The position numbers and the translations under genes are program-made. This document shows positions 24,806 through 35,224 of a stretch of DNA of 64,000 bases, in pieces; position 1 is the first letter of the stretch; the number at the start of each line of letters is the position of its first letter. The stretch comes from Paracoccus sp. S-4012. Lineage in GTDB: Bacteria; Pseudomonadota; Alphaproteobacteria; Rhodobacterales; Rhodobacteraceae. The notes under the pieces are model-generated. The model did no database searches, was not told where the DNA came from, and saw only the letters and a list, made by a program, of their open reading frames with translations. The stretch spans positions 42,281-106,280 of the forward strand of contig NZ_WKKA01000009.1 of NCBI RefSeq assembly GCF_009674885.1, given 5' to 3'.

Positions 24806-26888
24806 GGCGCCGCCGGCCCTCGACCAGCCAGCCGCCGAGCGCGAGGCCCGCGATCAGCGCGAGCCAGCCCCAGTCGGGCAGCAGCGGCTCGAGGTTGCGG
24901 CCGCTGACGGTCTCGGCGCCGCGTGGGGTGATGGCGATCCACGGGCCGGTGACGCTCTGCCCCGCAGCCGGTCGGCCGGGGCGGACGCTTCGCAGATCGG
25001 GGACCCCTTCGCTTAGATGCAGCACCGCCCCCCGCGTGGCCTCGGCCAGCGGCGCGAGCGCGGCCCCATCCGCCACGGTCTCCTCGAACTCGCGCGGGGC
25101 AGCGGGGCCGACCGCGATCAGCCGCGTCCGCTCCCCCTGCGTCAGGCGGTAGAGGCCCGGCCCCGGCGCGGTCCAGCTGGCGGTGAAATGCCCCGGTCCC
25201 GCCGGGCGCATCTCCAGCTCGACGCGCCCGCCGTCCGGCCCTGTGATCCCGAGCGGCCCGACCTCCCCGGCCAGCGTCTGCCGGATGACGGTCAGCGCGA
25301 GACCGGGGCCGACAGTGGCGCGGAGGGCCTCCTCCTCCAGATCCGGCTCGGACATGGACCAGTGCGCGATCCGGCGCAGCAGTTCGAGCTGCGGGCCGCC
25401 ACCCTCGAAGCCGCGCGCCCAGAGCCAGACCTGGTCGGAGCCGAGCACCGCCACCCGGCCCTCCTCCTCGCGCGAGAGGACCAGCAGCGGCGCGCCGTCC
25501 CCGGCCTCCATCACCACCTGCGCGCCGGGCTCCGGCTCCAGCTCCACCCGGCGCAGCCAGCGGCCCCATTCCGGCGTCTCGACGCCGGCGCCGGGCAGGC
25601 CCGCGGTGATGGGGTGACGCCGCCCGGCCTCGGTCAGCGCGGGCGTGAAGGGCTCGGACACGATCCGGCCCGTGGGCCGCGCGGGGATCACGTCGCCGAG
25701 CGCCGTCAGCGTCAGCCCCTCGACCGTGGCCATCTCCGGCCCGCCCGCGATCAGGATCGCTCCGCCGTCCTCGACATAGCGGCGGATGTTGTCGAAATAT
25801 TCGGGCGGCAGGATACCGCGCTCGCGGTAGCGGTCGAAGATGATGAGGTCGAAATCGCCGATTCGCTCCATGAAGAGCTCGCGCGTCGGAAAGGCGATCA
25901 GCGCCATCTCGTCCACCGGCACGCCGTCCATCTTGTCGGGCGGGCGCAGGATGGTGAAGTGGATCAGCTCCACCGCTGCGTCCGATTTCAACAGGTTGCG
26001 CCAGGTTCTTTCGCCCGCATGGGGCTCGCCCGAGACCAGCAGCACGCGCAGACGGTCGCGGACGCCGGTGATGGTCAGCGCCGCTGCGTCGTTGCGGTCG
26101 GTCAGCTGCGGCGCGCCCGCCTCTGGCGGGTCGAGCGCGAGGGCGAGGACGTTCGCGCCGCCATGCTCGACCGTCACCGGCAGGTCCAGCGGCACGCCGG
26201 GCGGCAGCGCCACCACCTGCTCCTCGCCCGAGTCGCGCGTGATCCTGAGGGCGGCCGGGCGGCCCTCCATCTCGGGCGGGACGGCGCCCTGGTCCTCGAC
26301 CCGGACCCGGACGGTCGCCGGCTCGCCGATCAGCGCGTATGCCGGGGCCTCCTCGACCACCAGCCGCCGGTCCCAGTCCTGCGGCTCTCCGGTCAGCAGC
26401 ACATGGACCGGCGCGGGGGCGTCCGCCGGCAGCGAGCCCGCATCGTGCAGCCGCCCGTCCGTCACCGCGATCACGCCCGCGACCCGCGCCTCCGGCTCGG
26501 CTGCGAGCGCCTCGGTGATTGCGCTGCCAAGGAGGGTGCCCTCGTCGTCATTGCCCACCGTGACGCGGCGCAGCTCGGTCCCCGGCAGGGCCTCGACGGC
26601 GCGGGCGAGGCTTTCCGTGGCGCCGTCGATCTGCGCGGTCCGGCCGGGCAGGGTCTGGCTGGCGCTGCGGTCCTCGACGAGGATCACGATGTCCGATAGC
26701 CCCTGCCGCTCGGCCCGCTCCAGCGCCGGCCCGGCAAGGGCGAGCGCCGCCACCAGCCCCGCCGCGCCGCGCCAGGCCCAGCCGCGCAGGCCGCGCGCGA
26801 GGGCGTAACCTGCCGCCAGCAGCGCCAGAAGGGCGAGCGCGCCGATCACCCACCAGGGCAGCGCCAGGTCGAAGACGAGGCGCGTCAT
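24783..26888 (-). CDS. Membrane protein with VWA-like and glutamine-amidotransferase-like regions (last gene of MoxR operon)
   Basis: A 701-residue protein. Two membrane helices at about residues 10-65 are followed by a possible von Willebrand A region (DIVILVEDRSASQ, with a DxSxS metal site). Then comes a type 1 amidotransferase-like fold (LRVLLVSGEPHAGERTWRNL; DFDLIIFDRYRERG; YVEDGGAILIAGGPE) and a last helix near residue 680. The amidotransferase catalytic Cys is not evident, so it is probably non-enzymatic. Its ATG overlaps the upstream stop (ATGA). Such genes close MoxR-DUF58-BatA-DUF4159 operons linked to envelope stress or complex assembly; the exact role is unknown. Confidence 0.78.
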   Translation of the reverse strand: MTRLVFDLALPWWVIGALALLALLAAGYALARGLRGWAWRGAAGLVAALALAGPALERAERQGLSDIVILVEDRSASQTLPGRTAQIDGATESLARAVEALPGTELRRVTVGNDDEGTLLGSAITEALAAEPEARVAGVIAVTDGRLHDAGSLPADAPAPVHVLLTGEPQDWDRRLVVEEAPAYALIGEPATVRVRVEDQGAVPPEMEGRPAALRITRDSGEEQVVALPPGVPLDLPVTVEHGGANVLALALDPPEAGAPQLTDRNDAAALTITGVRDRLRVLLVSGEPHAGERTWRNLLKSDAAVELIHFTILRPPDKMDGVPVDEMALIAFPTRELFMERIGDFDLIIFDRYRERGILPPEYFDNIRRYVEDGGAILIAGGPEMATVEGLTLTALGDVIPARPTGRIVSEPFTPALTEAGRRHPITAGLPGAGVETPEWGRWLRRVELEPEPGAQVVMEAGDGAPLLVLSREEEGRVAVLGSDQVWLWARGFEGGGPQLELLRRIAHWSMSEPDLEEEALRATVGPGLALTVIRQTLAGEVGPLGITGPDGGRVELEMRPAGPGHFTASWTAPGPGLYRLTQGERTRLIAVGPAAPREFEETVADGAALAPLAEATRGAVLHLSEGVPDLRSVRPGRPAAGQSVTGPWIAITPRGAETVSGRNLEPLLPDWGWLALIAGLALGGWLVEGRRRLSGAASR

Positions 26889-27745
26889 CGGATGCCACCG
26901 AACGGCATCGCGTCGCGCCGCCCGAGCCGCTCGAGCAGTTCGGGGACGTGGATCTGGTCGGCCTTGTAGTTGCCGGTCAGCACATACATCACGATGTTGA
27001 TGCCCGCGCGGAGGGCCAGTTCGCGCTGCCGCTCGCCCTCGAAACCGCGGCCAACGGTGAACAGCGGCAGGCCGTCGCGGTCGATCGCCCATGCCTCGGC
27101 CCAGGAGTTGCCGCCGATGATGACCGGCGAGACGCCGTCATTCGTGACCGGACCCGCGCCCGCGCCGGGGATCGCGGGCGGCGGCGCCTCGACCCAGACC
27201 TGCGGCCCCTGCCAGCGTCCGGGAAGGGTGTCGAGCAGGTAGAAGCTGCGGGTCAGGACGTGATCGATCGGCAGCGGCGCGAGCGGCGGGATCGCCAGCG
27301 GCGCCGCGAGGGCGCGCAGCGCGGGCGAGCCGTCGGGACCGCCGAGCCCCGCGATGTCGCCGTCGCGGGTGTCGAACAGGATCATGCCGCCGGTGCGGAG
27401 GAACTGCTCCAGCCGCAGATAGGCCGCGGGCGTGGGCAGCGGCTGGGCCTCGGTGACGGGCCAGTAGAGGAAGGTGAGCAGCGACAGGTCGTCGGCGTCG
27501 AGATCGACCGCCACGGGCGGGCCGGGCTCGACCGTGGTGCGCGCGGTGAGACCGGCCGAGAGGCCGATGAGGCCCGCCTCGGAGGCGCGGTCGATGGCCG
27601 GGTCGCCGGTGACGACCCAGGCAAGGGCGATCTGCGCGGCGGCGGCGGCGAGGCGCGGGTCGGGCGGGGGCGGCTGCTGCGCGGTAGCGCGGGTGACCGC
27701 GAGGGCGGCGGCCCCGGCGAGGAGGGCGCGGCGGGTGAGGCTCAT
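26885..27745 (-). CDS. Tat-exported DUF4159-domain protein
   Basis: A 286-residue protein beginning MSLTRRALLAGAAALAVTRA, a twin-arginine-type signal. The rest is a DUF4159 domain with DADDLSLLTFLYWPVTEAQP, EQFLRTGGMILFDTRDGD and DHVLTRSFYLLDTLPGRWQG, ending in YVLTGNYKADQIHVPELLER. DUF4159 proteins are found next to MoxR/DUF58/BatA genes and are thought to be periplasmic. The start overlaps the stop of the BatA-like gene. Molecular function is not known. Confidence 0.85.
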   Translation of the reverse strand: MSLTRRALLAGAAALAVTRATAQQPPPPDPRLAAAAAQIALAWVVTGDPAIDRASEAGLIGLSAGLTARTTVEPGPPVAVDLDADDLSLLTFLYWPVTEAQPLPTPAAYLRLEQFLRTGGMILFDTRDGDIAGLGGPDGSPALRALAAPLAIPPLAPLPIDHVLTRSFYLLDTLPGRWQGPQVWVEAPPPAIPGAGAGPVTNDGVSPVIIGGNSWAEAWAIDRDGLPLFTVGRGFEGERQRELALRAGINIVMYVLTGNYKADQIHVPELLERLGRRDAMPFGGIR

Positions 27746-29685
27746 GCGGTGGACTCCCGCGGCCTGCGCCCGTGCATCAGCGCCGCACTGGCGAGCGCGT
27801 CCAGCGCCAGCAGCGCCGCCGCGAGGGCGAGCAGCCAGCCGCCGAAGGCGGTGCCGGGAACCTCGGTCCCGGCCTCGACCTGCACGCCCTGCCAGTCCGC
27901 CACGGCAATCGCGCCCCCCGCGTTCAGCGCCCGCCGCCGCTCGCCCGCGGCCCAGACGCCCGCCGGGCGACCGGGCGCCGGCCCTTCATCGAGCGCCTCG
28001 CCCGACACCGGCGCGAGGTCGGCGGCCGGCGGCCCGCTGCGGCCGAAGCCGTCGAGCACCGCCTCGGCCGACCAGGGCGTATCGGCGGCAAGCTGCGGGG
28101 CGTCCGGTGCGATGCCCGCCTGTGCCATGCCGCGCGCGGATTGCACGAGGCGGTTCAGCATCTGCACGAAGAGGCCCGTGAGCGGCAGGTCCGACCAGTC
28201 GGGGCTGGCGGTGACGTGGACGAGGAGGATCTGCCCCTCGCCGACCGCCACTCGGGTCACGAGCGGGGTGCCGTCGCTGAGCGAGGCCAGCGTGCGCGCG
28301 GCGACATCCGGCCCCGGCTCGGCCATCAGCTGCGCGCGAACGGCGACCTCGGCGCGCGCGTCGAGCCCCGCGAAGGGACCATCCGCCGGGAACGGCGCGA
28401 GGCCGCGCGGGTCGCCCCAGCTGAGCGCGCCTCCCACATCGCGGCCGCCGGGACGCAGGCGCAGCGGCAGCAGCGGGTCGAGGTCGAGCGCCTCGGCCGC
28501 GGCCATCCGCGGCCCGGCGAAGCGGATCAGCGTGCCGCCCGATTCGACCCATGGGCCCAGCCGCGCGTCGTCGGGCGGGATCAGCTGGTCAGGCAGCAGG
28601 ATCACATCGGGCGCGGCGGGGAGCACGTCGTCGAGACCGCCTTCCACGAGGTCCGTGGTCGGCCCGAGCGCCTCGCGCAGGTAGTGCTGCGGCGAGAGGA
28701 GCACCTGCCCTTCGGACGGGGCGCCGGAGGTCACGATCGCCACCTTGCGCCGCCGGGTGCGGTCGTCGGCCAGCCACACCGCGCCCGCGGAGGCCACGCC
28801 CTCGACCTCGAAGCGGGTGACGCGGTTGCGGAGTTCCGGCGGCAGGTCGAGGGCCCATGCGCTGCGCGTGAGACCCGCCTCGGTTTCCGCCGGGCCGGGG
28901 GTCAGGCGGGCCAGCACGCGCTCGATCCCCTGCGGGTCGGGGCCGCGGGCGAGGACCGTGCGCGACGTCGGGTCGGGGCTGGCGGTTTCGAGGGAGGGCA
29001 GCGCGCCGCCTTCGATCAGCGTCAGGCTGACGGGCGCAGCGGGCGGCGGGACGACGCGCAGCGTCCCGCGCGCGGCGAGGGCTGCGGCGAGCGCGGCGCG
29101 GCCCGGATGGTCGAGGCCGTCCGAGAGCCAGAGCGTGTCGAGCCCCTGCCCCGGCGCGGCGGCGAGGATAGTCTCGGGGTTGTCGGGATAGCGGGTTGGC
29201 CAGGATGCGGGACGAGTCGCGCCGAGGGCAGCGGTCGCCTCGGAGGGCGCGGCGAAGGGCAGGACGCCCGTGGCGCGCCCGTCGGCGATCAGCAGCGCCG
29301 CCTCGCGCGGACCGGCGGCGTCGAGTTCGGCGCGGGCGCGGGCGATGCGCTCGTCCCAGCCGGGCGCGGCGGCCCAGCCAGCGTCGAGCACGATCAGCAG
29401 CGGCCCCTGACCGCGGCCGTCCTGCGGCGCCGGGCGCCAGATCGGCCCGGCGGCGGCGATGATCGCGGCGGCGATGGCAGTGAGGCGCAGGAGCAGCAGC
29501 CACCAGGGCGTGCGGCGGGCCTCGGGGCTGCGGTCCTCGAGGCCCAGCAGCAGCGCGGTGCCGGGGAAGCGCAGCAGCCGCGGCGCGGGAGGCAGCGCGC
29601 GCAGCAGGAACCACAGCGCCGGGAGGGCTGCAAGGGCCGCGAGCGTCCAAGGGGCCGCGAAGCCGAGCGCGCCGAGGGTCAGCAT
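27742..29685 (-). CDS. BatA-like membrane protein, N-terminal BatA domain
   Basis: A 647-residue protein with the BatA N-terminal module: two helices (GFAAPWTLAALAALPALWFL; TPWWLLLLRLTAIAAAIIAA) joined by LRFPGTALLLGLEDRSPEARR. A degenerate VWA region follows (LLIVLDAGWAAAPGWDE), in which the DxSxS metal site is reduced to DAGWA. A large periplasmic region has an amidotransferase-like fold near residues 400-460. A last helix lies near residue 625. It lies between DUF58 and DUF4159 genes on the same strand. Confidence 0.82.
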   Translation of the reverse strand: MLTLGALGFAAPWTLAALAALPALWFLLRALPPAPRLLRFPGTALLLGLEDRSPEARRTPWWLLLLRLTAIAAAIIAAAGPIWRPAPQDGRGQGPLLIVLDAGWAAAPGWDERIARARAELDAAGPREAALLIADGRATGVLPFAAPSEATAALGATRPASWPTRYPDNPETILAAAPGQGLDTLWLSDGLDHPGRAALAAALAARGTLRVVPPPAAPVSLTLIEGGALPSLETASPDPTSRTVLARGPDPQGIERVLARLTPGPAETEAGLTRSAWALDLPPELRNRVTRFEVEGVASAGAVWLADDRTRRRKVAIVTSGAPSEGQVLLSPQHYLREALGPTTDLVEGGLDDVLPAAPDVILLPDQLIPPDDARLGPWVESGGTLIRFAGPRMAAAEALDLDPLLPLRLRPGGRDVGGALSWGDPRGLAPFPADGPFAGLDARAEVAVRAQLMAEPGPDVAARTLASLSDGTPLVTRVAVGEGQILLVHVTASPDWSDLPLTGLFVQMLNRLVQSARGMAQAGIAPDAPQLAADTPWSAEAVLDGFGRSGPPAADLAPVSGEALDEGPAPGRPAGVWAAGERRRALNAGGAIAVADWQGVQVEAGTEVPGTAFGGWLLALAAALLALDALASAALMHGRRPRESTA

Positions 29686-29715
29686 GGCCGACCCGTGGGA
29701 TGCGCGCGCGTCACC

Positions 29716-30590
29716 TCAGGCCTCGAGGGCGGCGGCGAGCCAGAGCAGCGCCTCGGCGGGCGGGCTGGCGGTCAGGTGGATGCCGAAGCGAAAGCCCGCG
29801 GCCTGCGCTACCGCGTCGAGGCGCGCGCGGCGGGCGGCGAGGCGGTCGAGATAGGCGTCGCGCAGGCCGCCCGCGTCCCGGGTATCGTGCGAGAGCCGCC
29901 CGGAGGCGGAGCGGAAGAGGACTGCGCCCGCATAGGGGAACCCCTCCTCGTCGGGGTCCAGCACCTGCAGGAGCGCGCCCGTGGCCCCTGCCCCGGCGGC
30001 GCGGGCGAGGGTGTCCTCGACCGGGGCCGGGTCGCCCATGAAGTCGGAAATCAGGATCAGCGTCTCGCCCCCGCGCACCGGCGCGGTCGGCGGGGCATCG
30101 GCGTCGGCGGCATCGGCGGGCAGCGCCGCGAGGTCGCGAGCGATCCGTTCGGCCTGCGTCCGTCCGGCGGTGGCGGGGTGGCCCAGCACGCCCACCCGCT
30201 CGCCGCCGCGCAGGAGCAGCAGGCCGAGGGCGAGGGCCAGCAGCCGCGCGCGGTCGGCCTTGGTCGGGCGGTCGGCCCTCCCGCGCCAGTCCATCCCCGC
30301 CCCGGCCGAGACCCACAGATGCGCGGCGCGGGGGCTGACCCGCTCGCGGTCGCGCACGAAGGTCAGGTCCGAGCGCGCGCTGCGGCGCCAGTCCACCGCG
30401 CGGGCGTCGTCGGTGGCGGCCGCGGGACGGTATTGCCAGAACTCCTCCCCTGGTCCGGGGCGGCGCAGCCCATGCGCGCCGGGGCGCACGGTCGCCGAGA
30501 GCCGCTCGGCCGCGAGGATCAGCGCCGGAAGCGCCCCGGCCGCCGCCTCGGCCCGGCTGCGGAGGTCCGCGGCGGGATCGGGGGCATCGC

Positions 30591-30594
<4 letters not shown>
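29716..30594 (-). CDS. DUF58-domain protein
   Basis: A 292-residue protein of the DUF58 family. The signature is GAHGLRRPGPGEEFWQYRPA, then DARAVDWRRSARSDLTFVRD (the DWRxSAR motif), then a VWA-like domain with DFMGDPAPVEDTLARAAGAG. It starts with an ATG overlapping the MoxR stop (ATGA). DUF58 proteins act with MoxR ATPases, which probably remodel or load them; the cargo is unknown. The region after residue 180 is shorter than in some members. Confidence 0.87.
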
Positions 30595-31592
<998 letters not shown>

Positions 31593-31653
31593 GACACGGC
31601 CCCCGTTCTGGTCTAGGCGCAAGCTTAGTGCGACAGGACGAGGCCCGCCAGCG

Positions 31654-32217
31654 ATGACAGAGCCCGACAGGACCGCCGGCGACGCGCCGCGGGATCAGAC
31701 CTCCGCCATCATGGCCGCGGCGCGCGAGGCCGGAGGCCGCGGCCCGGCGCCGGTGCATCTGTGGGACCCGCCCTATTGCGGCGAGCTGGACATGGAGATC
31801 CGCGCCGACGGAACGTGGTTCTATCAGGGCACACCCATCGGCCGCCCGGCGATGGTGCGCCTGTTCGCCTCGGTGCTGAAACGCGAGGACGGGCGGTTCT
31901 TCCTCGTGACGCCCGTCGAGAAGGTCGGCATCCGGGTCGAGGACGCGCCCTTCGTCGCCGTGGATGCCGAGATCGGCGCGACAGCGATCACCTTCACGAC
32001 GAATCTGGGCGACCGCGTGACGGCCGGGCCGGAGGATCCGATCCGGGTCGAGACGGCGGCGGACGGCACGCCCCGCCCCTATGTCCATATCCGCCGCGGC
32101 CTCGAGGCGCTGATCGACCGCAAGACCTTCTACCGGCTGGTCGAGGCGGCGGCGCCCGGCCCGGACGGGCGGCTGCGGCTCGCGTCGCAGGGCGCCAGCT
32201 TTCCGCTGGAGGACTGA
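31654..32217 (+). CDS. DUF1285-domain protein
   Basis: A 187-residue soluble protein with the DUF1285 core: DPPYCGELDMEIRADGTWFY, then QGTPIGRPAMVRLFASVLKR, then REDGRFFLVTPVEKVGIRVE. It is widespread in alphaproteobacteria, often next to MoxR genes. Its function is unknown. It is divergent from moxR with about 60 bases between starts, so a shared promoter region is likely there. Length is normal. Confidence 0.88.
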   Translation: MTEPDRTAGDAPRDQTSAIMAAAREAGGRGPAPVHLWDPPYCGELDMEIRADGTWFYQGTPIGRPAMVRLFASVLKREDGRFFLVTPVEKVGIRVEDAPFVAVDAEIGATAITFTTNLGDRVTAGPEDPIRVETAADGTPRPYVHIRRGLEALIDRKTFYRLVEAAAPGPDGRLRLASQGASFPLED

Positions 32218-32223
32218 TCCATC

Positions 32224-32994
32224 GTGGCGCGCTTTGCAGCGAATCTGACCTATCTCTTCACCGAACTCCCCATGGAGCGCCGCTTCGAGGCCGCGCGGGA
32301 GGCGGGCTTCGAGGGGGTCGAGATCCTCTTTCCCTACGACTTCGCCGTTGCCGAGATCCGTCAGGGCTGCCGCGCCGCGGGGCTGGACTTCGTGGCCCTG
32401 AACACGCCGCCGCCGAACTGGGCCGGCGGTCCGCGCGGCTTCGCCGCCGAGCCGGGGCGCGAGGCGCGCTTCCGCCACGATTTCGACCGGGCGCTGCGCT
32501 TCGCCGAGGCGCTGCAGGCGCGCCACATCCACATCATGGCCGGCAAGACCGACGATCCGCGCGCCGAGGGCGTGTTCGTGGACAATCTCCGCTGGGCCGC
32601 CGCCCGCGCGCCGCATGCGAGCCTCGTGATCGAGCCGGTGAACCCGACCGACCTGCCGGGCTACTTTTTGGCCGATTTCGATCATGCCCGCGCGGTGATC
32701 GATGCGGTGGCGGCGCCGAACCTGGGGCTGCTCTTCGACGCCTACCACGCGCACATGATCGCGCGCGACATCGAGGCGCTGTGGGCGGTGCATCATCCCT
32801 TCGTGCGACACGTCCAGATCGCCGGCGCGCCGGGGCGGCACGAGCCGCGGGGCGGCGAGATCGACTACCCGGCCTTCTTCCGCGCCGTCGACGCCTCGGG
32901 CTATCGCGGCTGGGTCAGCGCGGAATACTCGCCGCGCACGACCACCGAGGCCGGGCTGCGCTGGATCGAGGGTCAGCCCGCGCCGGGACCGTAG
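32224..32994 (+). CDS. hyi: Hydroxypyruvate isomerase (Hyi) family TIM-barrel protein
   Basis: A 256-residue sugar-isomerase-like TIM barrel. MARFAANLTYLFTELPMERR and FEGVEILFPYDFAVAEI are the Hyi opening. HIHIMAGKTDDPRAEGVF, LVIEPVNPTDLPGYFLADFD (with the catalytic Glu), LLFDAYHAHMIARDI and HVQIAGAPGRHEPRGGEIDY (metal-binding His) complete the site. Hyi interconverts hydroxypyruvate and tartronate semialdehyde, though close relatives act on other ketoses. The start is GTG, 6 bases after the DUF1285 stop. The last 22 bases overlap the end of ratA. Confidence 0.85.
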   Translation: MARFAANLTYLFTELPMERRFEAAREAGFEGVEILFPYDFAVAEIRQGCRAAGLDFVALNTPPPNWAGGPRGFAAEPGREARFRHDFDRALRFAEALQARHIHIMAGKTDDPRAEGVFVDNLRWAAARAPHASLVIEPVNPTDLPGYFLADFDHARAVIDAVAAPNLGLLFDAYHAHMIARDIEALWAVHHPFVRHVQIAGAPGRHEPRGGEIDYPAFFRAVDASGYRGWVSAEYSPRTTTEAGLRWIEGQPAPGP

Positions 32995-33437
32995 AGTTTC
33001 CGCGCGCGGTCCTCGAACGCGCGCACGATCCGCGACATCGCCTCGCCGAACACCACTCCGATCACCTTCTGCAGGATCGCATTCCGAAACTCGAAATCGA
33101 CGTGGAAATCCACCTCCGAGCCGCCTTCGGGCAGGTCGCGGAAGGTCCAGCCGGAGTGCAGGAACTTGAACGGGCCGTCGAGGTAGCGGGTGTCGATGTC
33201 CAGCCCCTCGGGATCGAGAGTGACGCGGCTGCCGAACTTCTCGCGGAAGAGCTTGAAGCTGATGACCATGTCGGCCTCGATGACCTCGGTGCCGGGCCTC
33301 TCGCCTTCGCGGCGCGAGCGGATCCGGGCGGCGCTGTTCCACGGCAGGAAGTCGGGGTAGCGCTCGACATCGGCGACGAGGGCATACATCTCTTCGGCGG
33401 TCCAGGGGACGCGGCGGGTGTCGGCGAACTTGGGCAC
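32973..33437 (-). CDS. RatA/COQ10-type START-domain protein
   Basis: A 154-residue SRPBCC-fold protein: TRRVPWTAEEMYALVADVER, YPDFLPWNSAARIRSRREGE, TWFRDLPEGG-type core (SGWTFRDLPEGGSEVDFHVD) and a closing helix VIGVVFGEAMSRIVRAFEDR. It belongs to the family that includes yeast Coq10 and E. coli RatA. In alphaproteobacteria it most likely binds ubiquinone; the toxin label given to E. coli RatA need not apply. It is a single gene ending against hyi. Confidence 0.88.
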   Translation of the reverse strand: MPKFADTRRVPWTAEEMYALVADVERYPDFLPWNSAARIRSRREGERPGTEVIEADMVISFKLFREKFGSRVTLDPEGLDIDTRYLDGPFKFLHSGWTFRDLPEGGSEVDFHVDFEFRNAILQKVIGVVFGEAMSRIVRAFEDRARKLYGPGAG

Positions 33438-33524
33438 GGGTCGCTCCTGCTGGCGCGGGGTGCAGGCTTGACCGCGGGCGGCGCAAAGATCAAGTCACGC
33501 CCGGCGGAAGGGAGAGACGAGGCG

Positions 33525-33728
33525 ATGAACCTGATCTGGCTGCTGCGCGCATCCCGCTGGGCGCGGAACCCGCCCTCGGCGCGGACGGTGATGCTGGTCT
33601 TCGGTGCCATCGCGATTGCGGTGGCCATCGCGGGCGCGGATCATTTCGGCGTCTGGCCAGAGTGGGCGCAGATGGAGCCGCAGGGGCGGCGCCCGCATCT
33701 GCAACTGCCGCCTGCGGCGCAGCGCTAG
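33525..33728 (+). CDS. Small single-helix membrane protein
   Basis: A 67-residue protein: a basic start (MNLIWLLRASRWARNPPSAR), one membrane segment (VMLVFGAIAIAVAIAGA) and a short exterior tail. I recall similar small proteins beside ratA in related genomes, but the function is unknown. GGGAGA lies about 10 bases before the ATG. Its stop overlaps the end of the protease gene by 4 bases. Confidence 0.6.
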   Translation: MNLIWLLRASRWARNPPSARTVMLVFGAIAIAVAIAGADHFGVWPEWAQMEPQGRRPHLQLPPAAQR

Positions 33729-34573
33729 AGCCCCGCTTCGCCGAAGGTGTTGCACCGCGCCAGTTCGCCCGACTGAAAGCCGCGACCGAACCAGTCCTGC
33801 CGGTCGGCGGCCGAGCCGTGGGTGAAGCTGTCCGGGACCGGCGTGCGGCCGGCGCTTTCCATCAGCACGTCGTCGCCCACGGCTGCGGCGGCGGTCATCG
33901 CCTCCTCCAGATCCTCGCGGGTGATGGCAAGGGAATGCACCGCCTGCCGGCCCCAGATGCCGGCGAAGCAGTCGGCCTGAAGCTCGGTCAGGACCGACAG
34001 GTAGTTGCTGTCGCCCCGCGACGCGCGCGCCCGCAGCTGGTTCACCTGCGGCAGGATGCCGAGCAGGTTCTGGACGTGGTGCCCGACCTCATGCGCGATC
34101 ACGTAGCTGTAGGCGAAGTCGCCCCCGGCGCCCATGCGGTCGCGCATCTGCGCGAAGAACGAGGTGTCGAGATAGACCCGGTGGTCGCCCGGGCAGTAGA
34201 ACGGTCCCATGGCCGAGGAGCCGCTGCCGCAGGCGGACTGCACCACGCCAGCGTAGAGGACCAGCACCGGCTCGCGGTAGGCGGTGCCCGCCTGATCGGG
34301 CAGGACCTGGTTCCAGACCTCCTCGGTCGAGCCGAGGACCGCCGAGACGAATTGCCCGGCCTCGCGCTCGGCCGCCGTCAGGTCGCGTTGCCCGCCCGAG
34401 ACAGGCACGTCCTCCTGCATCCCGCTGACCAGCGGTGAGATGTCCACGCCGAAGAACCAGCCGACCGCCAGGACGACCAGCGTGCCCACGAGGCCGAGGC
34501 CGCCGACGCCGCCCGCGGTCATGCCGCGCCGGTCGTCGATGTTGCTGCTGCCGCGCCGTCCGCGCCATTCCAT
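33725..34573 (-). CDS. YpfJ-family neutral zinc metallopeptidase
   Basis: A 282-residue membrane-anchored protein of the YpfJ (KPN_02809) family. It opens MEWRGRRGSSNIDDRRGMTA, followed by one helix (VGGLGLVGTLVVLAVGWFFG). The protease-like domain has the zinc motif HEVGH in YVIAHEVGHHVQNLLG, FYCPGDHRVYLDTSFFAQM, and TELQADCFAGIWGRQAV (likely third ligand). The ending GRGFQSGELARCNTF is conserved. Its substrates are unknown. I chose the start at MEWRGRR because the longer frame lacks family similarity. Confidence 0.9.
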   Translation of the reverse strand: MEWRGRRGSSNIDDRRGMTAGGVGGLGLVGTLVVLAVGWFFGVDISPLVSGMQEDVPVSGGQRDLTAAEREAGQFVSAVLGSTEEVWNQVLPDQAGTAYREPVLVLYAGVVQSACGSGSSAMGPFYCPGDHRVYLDTSFFAQMRDRMGAGGDFAYSYVIAHEVGHHVQNLLGILPQVNQLRARASRGDSNYLSVLTELQADCFAGIWGRQAVHSLAITREDLEEAMTAAAAVGDDVLMESAGRTPVPDSFTHGSAADRQDWFGRGFQSGELARCNTFGEAGL

Positions 34574-34682
34574 GCGCCGTCCTCCCAGCTTTGTCACCCG
34601 GCAACGCCGGCTCTCCCGCGCGGTTCCGCTTGACGGCCGGACCCGCGCGGCGCACCTCGGGCGCGTTCCTTCAGGAGGCGAC

Positions 34683-35156
34683 ATGCCCGACCTCGACCGC
34701 CGCCAGATCATGGCCCTTGCCGGCGCCGGCTCGGCCCTGCTGCTGCTCGCAGCCTTCGGCTTCCAGTGGGCGGGCTACGCGCCCTGCGCGCTCTGCATCA
34801 CCGCCCGCTGGCCGCATGTGGCGGCGATCGTGGTGGCGGTCGTCGCGTGGATCACGGGCGGCGCGCGCTTCTGGGCGCTGCTCGGCGCGGCGGCGATGGT
34901 CGCGGTGGTGGGCATCTCGGTCTATCACGCCGGGATCGAGTTCGACTGGTGGGCCGGCCCGGCCGCCTGCAGCGGCGGCGCGGCGGGGATTGGCGCGCTG
35001 TCGGTTCAGGACCTGCTGGCCCGGATAGAGGCAGCGCCGGTGATCCGCTGCGACGAGCCGGCGGTGCTGATCCTCGGCTTCAGCATGGCGGTGTGGAACG
35101 GCGTTCTCTCGGCCGTCCTCGCGGTGGTCTGGCTCATCGCATGGCGGCGCGCGTAA
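34683..35156 (+). CDS. dsbB: Disulfide bond formation protein B
   Basis: A 157-residue membrane protein with four helices. The first periplasmic loop has the redox pair in GYAPCALCITARWPH (CxxC), and the second has Cys in AACSGG and IRCDEP, the DsbB pattern. It passes electrons from DsbA to quinone. An AGGAGG site is present 7 bases before the ATG. It ends 68 bases before gyrA. The long gap between the second pair is common in alphaproteobacterial DsbB. Confidence 0.88.
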   Translation: MPDLDRRQIMALAGAGSALLLLAAFGFQWAGYAPCALCITARWPHVAAIVVAVVAWITGGARFWALLGAAAMVAVVGISVYHAGIEFDWWAGPAACSGGAAGIGALSVQDLLARIEAAPVIRCDEPAVLILGFSMAVWNGVLSAVLAVVWLIAWRRA

Positions 35157-35224
35157 GCAGGGCATTTGCCACGACCTCCAGCGGATGATAGACCCCGCCG
35201 CAACAAGATGTTGAGGTTCCGCCC

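Noticed and set aside
32973..33437. Calling the RatA-family gene a toxin of a toxin-antitoxin pair.
   Set aside because: No antitoxin gene is adjacent, and the family in alphaproteobacteria is better explained as a ubiquinone-binding COQ10 protein.
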